22,425 bases of DNA, taken from a virus. The stretch covers positions 1 to 22,425 of IMG/VR virus record IMGVR_UViG_3300035701_001717; one strand, written 5' to 3'. The notes beneath the pieces were generated by a model. That model saw nothing but the letters and a program-made list of their open reading frames with translations. It was not told the origin of the DNA and did not search any database. The translations under genes were made by a program, and so were the position numbers. Shown here piece by piece: positions 1 to 5,294 of this stretch; the first letter of the stretch is position 1, and each line of letters begins with the position of its first letter.

Positions 1-499
1 AGAGTTCGAGTTGTGCGTCGGGGGTGGGGGCGGGGGGCGGCGGTGTTGGCCGCGGTGGATCAGGTGGGTGAAAGAGAGCCGAGGAGCTGGATTGGCTCGA
101 TAGGTCAGCGTCAAGTTCACGCTCAACATCGGCTCGCAGCTTCGCGTCGTCGTGGTCTTTGAGCAGCCCGGTTCGACGGGCGAAAGAGATGATGGCTCTG
201 GCCCGTCGGTCGGATCCTAAAGCCTTTCGGAGCGTAGTCCTATAGGCCATGAGGATTTCCTGTTCGGTGGATTTGGATGCGAGCTTGTAGCCGTCGGAGC
301 AGGACAGGATTGCTCCCGCCGAGGATTCAGCCGCCGAGGCTATGGAGCGCCGGTCCCACCCGGCGATGCTGTGTCCGCTCTGGCGCGCGGCCAGTCGCAA
401 ATCTGCCCATGTGGTCCATGCGTTGCGTTGCCCGAGCAGTCGGATCAGATCAGGCAACAACGGATGGCCGGTGGTCTCGGTGGTCTCGGCTCCTGACAT
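1..499 (-). CDS. Winged-helix-like putative DNA-binding protein (partial, runs off left edge)
   Basis: Reading leftward from an ATG at 499, the frame stays open for 166 codons to the window edge, so the C-terminus is missing. The start is well supported: the leftward strand reads AAGGGGG four bases before the ATG, a strong ribosome binding site. The product begins MSGAETTETTGHPLLPDL. It has a helical region (about residues 15-60) followed by GAILSCSDGYKLAS, which resembles the wing of small phage winged-helix proteins, then an Arg-rich helix (KALGSDRRARAIISFARR) and a Pro-rich tail. This fits a replication, regulatory or accessory DNA-binding protein, but I cannot name a family. It is the only leftward gene seen and is divergent from the late operon, so it may be the end of an early or control module. 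Confidence 0.7.
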   Translation of the reverse strand, partial: MSGAETTETTGHPLLPDLIRLLGQRNAWTTWADLRLAARQSGHSIAGWDRRSIASAAESSAGAILSCSDGYKLASKSTEQEILMAYRTTLRKALGSDRRARAIISFARRTGLLKDHDDAKLRADVERELDADLSSQSSSSALFHPPDPPRPTPPPPAPTPDAQLEL

Positions 500-709
500 G
501 TTTCCCCCTTGTCAATTATGTCGCCACGAATTTCCGGAATTACTTTTCAAATACGGGCCGAGCATACGTGATGCCCGTGAGAATATCAACAATTATCTGG
601 CGTTTTTTTCTGTCAAGCTGGGTGGCCGATTATTCGCAATCGTCAGACTCCTTTTTTTCCCACGATTCCAGTTGCGTTACGTGTATGTTATCTGGTATCG
701 TTCGCGTCA
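500..709. promoter_or_regulatory. Divergent intergenic region between leftward and rightward genes
   Basis: This 210-bp gap is more AT-rich than the rest and has T-runs at 603-609 and 652-658. An 8-bp palindrome TTCCGGAA (about 533-541) lies upstream of the leftward start and could be an operator. The leftward strand has a perfect TTGACA (616 to 611), but the best -10 behind it (TAATTG, 595 to 590) is only 15 bp away, so that promoter is weak on paper. No convincing gene is present; short reading frames here lack the G-ending codon bias of the neighbours. Confidence 0.5.
672..701 (+). promoter_or_regulatory. Candidate extended -10 promoter for the rightward operon
   Basis: TTGCGT (672-677), an 18-bp spacer and TATCGT (696-701), preceded by TGG, which makes an extended -10. 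The layout resembles the promoter at 5154-5182 (TGGTATTGT). Transcription would begin near 708, at or just before the ATG at 710, implying a nearly leaderless mRNA. The gene at 710 indeed shows no ribosome binding site. Confidence 0.4.
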
Positions 710-1057
710 ATGCTGAACGACATGATACATTACAAGACGCTGTTTCTGGCTTCGGAGCGGCTGCGGTGCATCCCTCCGGAAGCGTGGGCGATCATTCGCA
801 ATAAACCAGCCGGCGCGGACCGGTCGGCGGATACCGCGTGGCGCCGGGAATGCGCGCATTGGAACATTGACACTGGCCCGCTGAAGGTCACCATAGGCAG
901 GCATAGAGTCACCTATGACCGCATTCGGACTCTGGAATCGAGAGCATCGTCTCTGGAGAGCGAGTTGTCATCCGTGCGGGAGCAACTGGCCAAGTCGGAG
1001 TCGGAGTTGAGATGGAAGACGCGCGAGGCGCAGGCCGCCGCGATAGAGGCCAACTGA
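710..1057 (+). CDS. Small protein with C-terminal coiled coil, function unknown
   Basis: The product has 115 residues. The N-terminal half contains a basic, Trp-containing segment (PPEAWAIIRNKPAG, AWRRECAHWNIDTG). Residues about 72-112 form a likely coiled coil (RIRTLESRASSLESELSS and on) rich in Leu, Glu, Ser and Arg. Codon use matches the neighbours. The next gene starts one base after the stop, so the two are probably translated together. I do not recognise the family. Its position directly before the small terminase candidate suggests a packaging-associated or regulatory role. A second ATG at 722 is an alternative start; neither has a ribosome binding site. Confidence 0.6.
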   Translation: MLNDMIHYKTLFLASERLRCIPPEAWAIIRNKPAGADRSADTAWRRECAHWNIDTGPLKVTIGRHRVTYDRIRTLESRASSLESELSSVREQLAKSESELRWKTREAQAAAIEAN

Positions 1058-1058
1058 C

Positions 1059-1757
1059 GTGGACATATCGGAAATAGCCGGACGTGTCGTGGAGCGTGGT
1101 GCAAGTCTGACTCGGTTGTTGGATTTGTCCGACACTCCGGCGGGTGGCCTGCCGGCACAGCCGGACCTGCCAAGGGCTGAGGGCGGGGGTGAGAGTGATG
1201 GTTCGTTCCCTCTCGCTGATCCTCGTTGGGAGGCGTTTTGTTGCGCTGTCGCCAGTGGGACAGTTGAGTGGAGGAGCTACATGGACCATGTTTCGAGCCG
1301 TTGTAGCCGCCAAACCGCCGCTCAGCAGGCGTCAAGGGGGGTGAGGAGGGCTGAGGTCCGGGCGAGAGTGAGTTGGTTGATTCGGACGCGCAATCAGCAA
1401 CGGGCGGCGGCGCTGGTGTCGGGCGGGGAGAGTGTCGATCCAAGCCGGCCGATGAGCCGGGAGGCCAAATTGCGCGAGATTGAGGGGTTGCTGAGGGATT
1501 CGAGCCTGAGTCCGTCGGATCGACTTCGGGCGATCGAGCAGCATAATCGAATGATGGCCGGGGAGACGGACGGCAAGAAGGCGAGCATCACGGATGTGGA
1601 CCCGGCGGACCTGGTGGAGTACCTCCGGAAAGCGGCGGAACAGGGGCAGGACATCGCGACGGCTGGGCAAACCGAGGTCGGGACGGGGGTGGACCCGGTT
1701 GACCGTTTTGGGGCTGATACGCCAAAAGAGGCACAACCTGTAGGGGGTGGGGCGTGA
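1059..1757 (+). CDS. Putative terminase small subunit
   Basis: GTG start with GAGG nine bases upstream; 232 residues. The central part (about residues 55-110: DPRWEAFCCAVASGT, then RSYMDHVSSRC, then VRRAEVRARVSWLI) has the pattern of small terminase N-domains: 'F..A.A.GT....A......' followed by a helix ending in V.ARV. A second helical block (about 133-195, KLREIEGLLRD, SPSDRLRAIEQHNRMM, ADLVEYLRKAAEQ) could be the oligomerisation region, and the tail is disordered. Small terminases bind the packaging site as rings and hand DNA to the large subunit. The large terminase lies about 1.65 kb downstream, separated by a repeat array that could be the binding site. The family call is by pattern and gene order. 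Confidence 0.65.
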   Translation: MDISEIAGRVVERGASLTRLLDLSDTPAGGLPAQPDLPRAEGGGESDGSFPLADPRWEAFCCAVASGTVEWRSYMDHVSSRCSRQTAAQQASRGVRRAEVRARVSWLIRTRNQQRAAALVSGGESVDPSRPMSREAKLREIEGLLRDSSLSPSDRLRAIEQHNRMMAGETDGKKASITDVDPADLVEYLRKAAEQGQDIATAGQTEVGTGVDPVDRFGADTPKEAQPVGGGA

Positions 1758-2022
1758 GACCACCGAAAATAAGAGCGGTTTCGTTGATTACCAATGGGTT
1801 ACAAGTAGCCATAAACAGTATTATGCGACGCTGGGCGCCGATTTGGACGTTCGGAGCGATGGACGTTTCGGGGAGAGTTCGAGGGGTGTCGGAGGGTCGG
1901 GAGGGGTGGGGCTTGGATGACGTGGATGGGTGGGGGGTGGATGGGTGGGGGGGTGGCCAGACCCCCCCGGCGCAAACTTGGCATATTACAGTACTGGGTT
2001 GGGCGGCGCGCACGGTTTTGGA
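1758..2022. other. Non-coding stretch after the small terminase, with a G-rich segment
   Basis: No gene-like reading frame is visible here. From 1925 the + strand carries runs of G (GGGTGGGGGG and a second similar block) that could form a G-quadruplex. The last run, GGGGGGGT at 1947-1954, can instead pair with ACCCCCCC at 1961-1968 around a six-base loop. There is no T-run after the stem, so it is not a standard terminator. The rest (1758-1924) shows nothing I can identify. Confidence 0.45.
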
Positions 2023-2080
2023 GTTGTCCTACAACTTTCTCCAGTGGTTGTCCTACACGTTGCGCGGTTTGTCCTACAAC
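2023..2080. repeat. Three near-palindromic 13-mers (operator-like)
   Basis: GTTGTCCTACAAC occurs at 2023-2035, with near copies at 2047-2059 (3' end altered to ACACG) and 2068-2080 (first base T). The arms GTTGT and ACAAC are inverted repeats around a three-base centre, the usual form of a dimeric repressor site. Starts are 24 and 21 bp apart, about two helical turns, so bound dimers would sit on one face of the DNA. The regulator is unknown. The array lies just before the 22-bp repeat array. Confidence 0.6.
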
Positions 2081-2115
2081 TGGATTTCGATCAAATTCGC
2101 CAATGTTTTTGGGGT

Positions 2116-2321
2116 CCGCCGATCTGGAATGCGTTTGCCGCCGATCTGGAGGCCATTTGCCGCCGATCTGGAGGCGGTTTGCCGCCGATCTTGTTGGCTT
2201 ATAAGGGCATGACTTGGAAGGGGTTATATTGGTGGTGTGCGTTTGCCGCCGATCTGGAGGCGGTTTGCCGCCGATCTGGAGGCGGTTTGCCGCCGATCTT
2301 AAATGCGTTTGCCGCCGATCT
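2116..2321. repeat. Iteron-like array: eight copies of a 22-bp repeat in two blocks of four
   Basis: The core GCCGCCGATCT ends at 2147, 2169, 2191, 2255, 2277, 2299 and 2321. A degenerate copy (CCGCCGATCT) ends at 2125. Within each block of four the pitch is exactly 22 bp; the blocks are 64 bp apart (2191 to 2255). Most units read core, GGAGGCG, GTTT, core, so GGCGG and CCGCC flank TTTG as a small dyad. Every copy contains GATC. Since 22 is not a multiple of three, any reading frame rotates from copy to copy, which argues against coding. Possible roles are a packaging (pac) site, a replication or partition iteron set, or operators for the RHH protein encoded just downstream. Confidence 0.85.
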
Positions 2322-2336
2322 CTTTCCATATATTAT
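2309..2336 (+). promoter_or_regulatory. Candidate promoter overlapping the last 22-bp repeat
   Basis: TTGCCG (2309-2314) lies within the eighth repeat copy, followed by a 16-bp spacer and TATTAT (2331-2336), five of six matches to the -10 consensus. The DNA from 2321 to 2360 is AT-rich. Transcription would start near 2343 and read into the RHH gene at 2440. A protein bound to the array would cover the -35, so repression is the natural prediction. Confidence 0.45.
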
Positions 2337-2363
2337 TAAGAAGTAAGAGAAGAAGTATAAGAA

Positions 2364-2400
2364 CCCCCTTACCCCCAGAGGGGGATGAGTGAGGGGGGGG
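2364..2400 (+). other. C/G-tract hairpin and G8 tract in the leader of the RHH gene
   Basis: C5 at 2364-2368, C5 at 2372-2376, G5 at 2380-2384 and G8 at 2393-2400. The inner C5/G5 pair closes an AGA loop; the outer C5 can pair with the G8. No T-run follows, so it does not look like an intrinsic terminator. The G8 run is a possible slippage site about 40 bp before the RHH start. Confidence 0.4.
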
Positions 2401-2439
2401 AGGTAGCATGTGGGGAAAAGAGAAGAGGGGGACGAGCGG

Positions 2440-2847
2440 ATGGATACGATCAAAGTAAGCTGCCGGATTTCGGCAGAGAATGTGGAGTGGCTGGATGAGC
2501 AAGTGCGCATTGTCGGGGAGCGGAAGACGAGCCGAAACGCCGAGATTGAAAAGGCTATCGTTCAACGGAGGGTCAGTATGTTGCCGAAGTGGCAGCAGGA
2601 GAAAATCGCCAAACACATTGCAGCGCAACAAGAAGATGGTGTTGGCGATGGATCTTCTGGAGTCGGGGGAGGAGACGGGAAATCTTGCGATGCTGGAGGT
2701 GGAGGGGAGCGTAAAGTTGGCCGGGTGGAGCCAGTCGCTACGCACGATTTATTTGAGCTTGGGAGCGATGAACGAGTCGATGCGGACGGTGAAGAGGCTG
2801 GTGATGAGCATGGGGAAGTGAGCCCCGGAAAGGATGCGGAGGTATGA
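2440..2847 (+). CDS. Ribbon-helix-helix (CopG/Arc-like) protein, possibly frameshifted
   Basis: The ATG at 2440 is preceded by GAGGGGG with eight bases between; an in-frame GTG at 2410 is less likely. The N-terminus MDTIKVSCRISAENVEWLDE has the RHH pattern: a beta-strand of alternating polar residues (TIKVSCRIS), helix 1 (ENVEWLDEQV) and helix 2 after the turn (SRNAEIEKAIVQRR). RHH dimers use the strand to contact DNA and often repress their own promoter from tandem sites, which fits the array 120-320 bp upstream. After about residue 60 this frame becomes Gly/Asp/Glu-rich with atypical codons, while the +1 frame (see 2636-2821) takes on the G-ending bias. The true C-terminus is therefore uncertain: this frame, a frameshifted fusion, or an indel. 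The stop overlaps the next ATG (ATGA). Confidence 0.65.
   Translation: MDTIKVSCRISAENVEWLDEQVRIVGERKTSRNAEIEKAIVQRRVSMLPKWQQEKIAKHIAAQQEDGVGDGSSGVGGGDGKSCDAGGGGERKVGRVEPVATHDLFELGSDERVDADGEEAGDEHGEVSPGKDAEV
2636..2821 (+). CDS. Overlapping small ORF or frameshifted C-terminus of the RHH gene
   Basis: In the +1 frame relative to the RHH gene, an open stretch gives a 61-residue product starting MVLAMDLLESGEETGNLAML and ending in a basic helix (ESMRTVKRLVMSMGK). It looks helical and natural, and nearly all its codons end in G, as in confirmed genes of this window, whereas the RHH frame over the same bases does not. There is no clear ribosome binding site before 2636, and the codon bias already begins near 2618. 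So it may be the real C-terminus of the RHH protein reached by a +1 shift around 2610-2620, or by a missing base in the assembly. Confidence 0.45.
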   Translation: MVLAMDLLESGEETGNLAMLEVEGSVKLAGWSQSLRTIYLSLGAMNESMRTVKRLVMSMGK

Positions 2848-3350
2848 GCAAGAAGAGTTGGTTTGAGCGGCTGATTGACTGGTTGCTTGGGAGAAAGGCG
2901 ACTGATGTGGTTGAGCCTGTGAAACCTACGCCGGAAGCTGCCTATTCGCGGAAGGGGTGGGATGAGGCTCGGTTTGTGACGTGCCCGGAGGCGGTGCGAA
3001 CGTGGCCGGTGGTGGACCGGCTGACGGTGCAGTTGCGGGGCGGGCAATTCAGCTACGGGCTGGAACACCCGGAGTTGTGGCCGGTGGTGAAGGGGAAGAA
3101 GCCAACGATCGGGAATTTGTTCTGCTTCCTGGTGCGGGATGGGCAGATGTGGGCTGGGCCGTGCGACAAGTTGCGGCCGGTTGGGGCGGTGAAGGAGAAG
3201 AAGGACGTGTGCGTGCCGGACGGGGATGACCGGCTCTATGTGCCGATGAGCGGGGAAACGGTGGGGATCGGGCTGGCCGGGTTTTGCCGGCGGGGCGAAA
3301 CGATGGCGCCGAAGCAGGTGGCGGAAGTGGCATGGGTGGTGTGGCCGTGA
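2844..3350 (+). CDS. Hypothetical protein upstream of the large terminase
   Basis: 168 residues. The start overlaps the upstream RHH-frame stop as ATGA; AAAGGA lies nine bases before it and GGAGGT directly abuts it. The N-terminus is a basic amphipathic helix (SKKSWFERLIDWLLGRK), which might sit on a membrane or partner protein. The body (about 40-168) looks like a compact beta-rich domain with many Trp, Val and Gly residues and four Cys, ending in WVVWP. I recognise no catalytic motif or family. Position between the RHH gene and the large terminase suggests a packaging or head-completion accessory. Confidence 0.65.
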   Translation: MSKKSWFERLIDWLLGRKATDVVEPVKPTPEAAYSRKGWDEARFVTCPEAVRTWPVVDRLTVQLRGGQFSYGLEHPELWPVVKGKKPTIGNLFCFLVRDGQMWAGPCDKLRPVGAVKEKKDVCVPDGDDRLYVPMSGETVGIGLAGFCRRGETMAPKQVAEVAWVVWP

Positions 3351-3364
3351 TGAGAAACGGAAGG

Positions 3365-3402
3365 CTGGCTTCGCTGGCGCTCGCGGCGCTGGCGTGAGGA
3401 AG
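3365..3402. repeat. Intergenic GGCTTCGCT-type element before the large terminase
   Basis: The spacer reads GCTGGCTTCGCTGGCGCTCG and continues to GTGAGG before the ribosome binding site. A related string, GCTGGCTTCGCTTTCGCTCG, lies in the spacer before the gene at 22348. Both end in GTGAG followed by a purine-rich ribosome binding site, so they may be copies of one intergenic spacer element. Confidence 0.4.
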
Positions 3403-3407
3403 GGCTG

Positions 3408-4958
3408 ATGAGGGTGGAGATTGATAAGCGGGAGGCGAGTGAACGGAAACTTGAGGCGAAGGTGGAGTGGCCTTTGCATGGGGATCCGATCTCGCAGGCT
3501 TCGCTGTGGCTGCCGCTGATGATGTACCGCTGGCAGACGGAGGTTATCCGGGCTTGCATGACGGCTGGTGCCCGTGTGGCTTGCGTAACGCCAAATGAGA
3601 GCGGGAAGACGAGCATGGTGCTGCCGGCGCTGGGGCTGGCTTGGATGGCGGCTTTCCCGGGGTCGCAGGTGGTGAGCACGTCGGGCGTGGAACGGCAAAT
3701 CAAGAAGCAGTTGTGGCCGGTGCTGCGGAGCATTCTGGCGCCGTACCCGAGATGGCAGATTACGGAGGATCTGCATATCAAGGCGCCGAGTGTGCGGGGG
3801 ATTCCGGGGAGCGAGTGGGAGGCGTTTACGACGAAAGATCCAGCATATGCTGAGGGGTTTCATCCACGGTGGTATCTGGATGAGAACCGGAAGCCAGTGT
3901 ATGCGCCGCTGCTGATTATTATCGACGAGGCGAAGACGTTTAACGATCCGGAGTTGATGTTTGCGTTTCAGAAGCGGTGTGACCCGGATGTGCTGCTGAT
4001 GGTGAGTACGCCGGGGGAGGATGTGGGGGCGTTTTATGATGCGTTTCACAAGGACAAGAAGGCGTGGAAAACCTTTGAAGTTGGGTGGCGGGATTGTCCG
4101 CACTTGTGCCGCGGGGTGAAGCTTGAGAAGCGGTTGGAGACGATTCGGGAGCTGGGGGAGAATCATCCGCTGGTTCAAAGCTGGGTGTATGGGAAGTTCT
4201 ACCGGAGTGGGAGTCGGTTGCTGTTCGACAACATGGTTGATGTTGAGATGGCGATGAGTGGGACGCTGCCGGCGGTGAAGGGGGCTGGGCGGGGTGTGGC
4301 GTTGGATTTCTCGGGCGGTGGTGATGAGCAGGTGTTGGCGTGGCGGGATGGGAACCGGGTGATGCCGCTGGAGATTTTCCACGAGAAAGATGCGGTGAAG
4401 CTGGCGGATATGTGGGTGCGGAGGTTCAAGGAGTTGCGGGTGGAGGCGACGGATATCGTGGCGGACAATGGGGGACTGGGGAAAGTCTGCATCGACCTGT
4501 TGGAGAGCAAGGGGTTTCAAGGCATTCAGCGGTATATGGCGGCGGATGAGGCGCGGGCACCGGAGATGTATAAGTTTCGGGTGACGGAGGATCATTACGA
4601 GCTGCGGGAGCGGCTGATGATGCAGAGCGTTATTCTGCCGGATGATGACAAGTTGAAGGAGCAGATGCGGAAGCGGCGGTATCTGGTGAAGAATGAGGAG
4701 AACCAGATTCAGATTGAGCCGAAGGAGAAGATGCGGGACCGGGGCGAGGGGAGCCCGGACCGGCTTGATGCGGTGGTGATGCTGCTGACGCGGATGGAGA
4801 TGAAGGGGATGGCGGGGCAGCATGGGGCGACCGGGACAGAGCCGCGCAAGGATGCGCGATGCGGGAATTGGCAGGAGTGTATGCCGGGCTGGCAGGGGGG
4901 GGCGACGCAGGAGGCGGGCGGTGCGTATTGGAGCGGGGGCGGGGTGCTGGATGATTGA
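3408..4958 (+). CDS. terL: Terminase large subunit (ATPase and nuclease)
   Basis: 516 residues; ATG preceded by AGGAAGGG. The N-terminal ATPase drives DNA into the prohead and the C-terminal RNase H-like nuclease cuts concatemers. Visible motifs: Walker A TPNESGKTS at residues 61-69; Walker B LLIIIDEA at about 168-175 with D173 and E174; the coupling motif LLMVSTPG at about 196-203. The nuclease acidic residues are D300 in VALDFSGGGDE, D353 in VADNGG, and D451/D454 in SPDRLDAVVML. The length is normal for the family. Motif order and residues are complete, so the protein is expected to be active. The last 40 residues are low-complexity and Gly/Ala-rich. The next gene overlaps its end by eight bases. 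Confidence 0.95.
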   Translation: MRVEIDKREASERKLEAKVEWPLHGDPISQASLWLPLMMYRWQTEVIRACMTAGARVACVTPNESGKTSMVLPALGLAWMAAFPGSQVVSTSGVERQIKKQLWPVLRSILAPYPRWQITEDLHIKAPSVRGIPGSEWEAFTTKDPAYAEGFHPRWYLDENRKPVYAPLLIIIDEAKTFNDPELMFAFQKRCDPDVLLMVSTPGEDVGAFYDAFHKDKKAWKTFEVGWRDCPHLCRGVKLEKRLETIRELGENHPLVQSWVYGKFYRSGSRLLFDNMVDVEMAMSGTLPAVKGAGRGVALDFSGGGDEQVLAWRDGNRVMPLEIFHEKDAVKLADMWVRRFKELRVEATDIVADNGGLGKVCIDLLESKGFQGIQRYMAADEARAPEMYKFRVTEDHYELRERLMMQSVILPDDDKLKEQMRKRRYLVKNEENQIQIEPKEKMRDRGEGSPDRLDAVVMLLTRMEMKGMAGQHGATGTEPRKDARCGNWQECMPGWQGGATQEAGGAYWSGGGVLDD

Positions 4959-5157
4959 GGAATATCCATTCCCGGAGGTGTGGTGGCTGTGGGATGGGTG
5001 GCGGGTGTGGGTGGATCCGGCGGGGAAGGCGATGTGGTCGGTTACGGTGACGGAGGGGACGCGGCGTCGGTGGGAAAAGCGGGTGGGGGCGGAGACGAGT
5101 TTGGGGGCGATGAGCGAGGGATTGGATTGGGTTACGTCGCATAACAAATGCGCTTGA
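4951..5157 (+). CDS. Small Trp-rich protein overlapping the terminase end
   Basis: 68 residues starting at the ATG that overlaps the last eight bases of the terminase gene; GGGGT precedes it by five bases. Codons overwhelmingly end in G, as in the neighbours, which supports coding. The sequence MIEEYPFPEVWWLWDGWRVW is followed by a strand-rich middle (KAMWSVTVTEGTRRRW) and a short polar tail, suggesting a small beta-sheet protein. No family recognised. Its stop codon overlaps the -35 element of the promoter at 5154. Confidence 0.6.
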   Translation: MIEEYPFPEVWWLWDGWRVWVDPAGKAMWSVTVTEGTRRRWEKRVGAETSLGAMSEGLDWVTSHNKCA

Positions 5158-5182
5158 CGGCAGATGTTCTCTGTGGTATTGT
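5154..5182 (+). promoter_or_regulatory. Strong candidate sigma-70-type promoter with extended -10
   Basis: TTGACG (5154-5159), a 17-bp spacer and TATTGT (5177-5182), with TGG immediately before the -10. The -35 matches consensus at five of six positions and the spacing is ideal. Predicted start is near 5189. It lies at the boundary between the packaging genes and the head genes. Confidence 0.65.
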
Positions 5183-5188
5183 GCGGGC

Positions 5189-5259
5189 TGAAGATTGGGA
5201 AGTGCGAGCCACCAGACGGGGGCTTCATCGAAGCATGGGCGTCTGTGAAGCCCCTTTTT
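5189..5259 (+). ncRNA. Short leader or small RNA with alternative hairpins, ending in an intrinsic terminator
   Basis: From the predicted start to the T-run the transcript would be about 70 nt. Two folds compete. Fold 1 pairs CAGACG (5213-5218) with CGTCTG (5240-5245) and, inside it, GCTTC (5222-5226) with GAAGC (5230-5234). Fold 2 is the terminator pairing 5219-5227 with 5246-5254. Fold 1's inner stem uses the same bases as the terminator's 5' arm, so the inner stem and the terminator exclude each other. CAGACG/CGTCTG could alternatively coexist with the terminator as a pseudoknot. A further TGAAG at 5189-5193 can also pair with CTTCA. This is the layout of an attenuator or riboregulator, or of a free small RNA. 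I recognise no known class. Confidence 0.5.
5219..5259 (+). terminator. Intrinsic terminator
   Basis: A perfect 9-bp stem pairs GGGGCTTCA (5219-5227) with TGAAGCCCC (5246-5254), followed by TTTTT (5255-5259). The loop is 18 nt and contains an arm able to pair upstream. It lies 36 bases before the next start codon, so it must be read through or attenuated for head genes to be transcribed from the promoter at 5154. Confidence 0.75.
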
Positions 5260-5294
5260 GTTTGGGGGTTTGCGAAATGTCATAAGGAGGCGGT

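Noticed and set aside
277-804. Rightward reading frames opposite the left-edge gene
   Set aside because: The leftward frame over the same bases has a strong ribosome binding site and a natural protein; the rightward products are low-complexity and cross the divergent promoter region.
2116-2321. CRISPR array
   Set aside because: Units are contiguous with no variable spacers of about 30 bp, and no cas genes are present.
1754-2346. Rightward and leftward reading frames through the repeat region
   Set aside because: They read the 22-bp repeats in several frames, lack the codon bias of real genes, and have no ribosome binding sites.
2562-5228. Very long leftward open frame (888 codons) across the RHH to terminase region
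   Set aside because: It is antisense to the terminase and neighbours, rich in His, Arg, Pro and Leu, with no domain pattern. Strong G excess on the + strand removes stops from the complementary frames.
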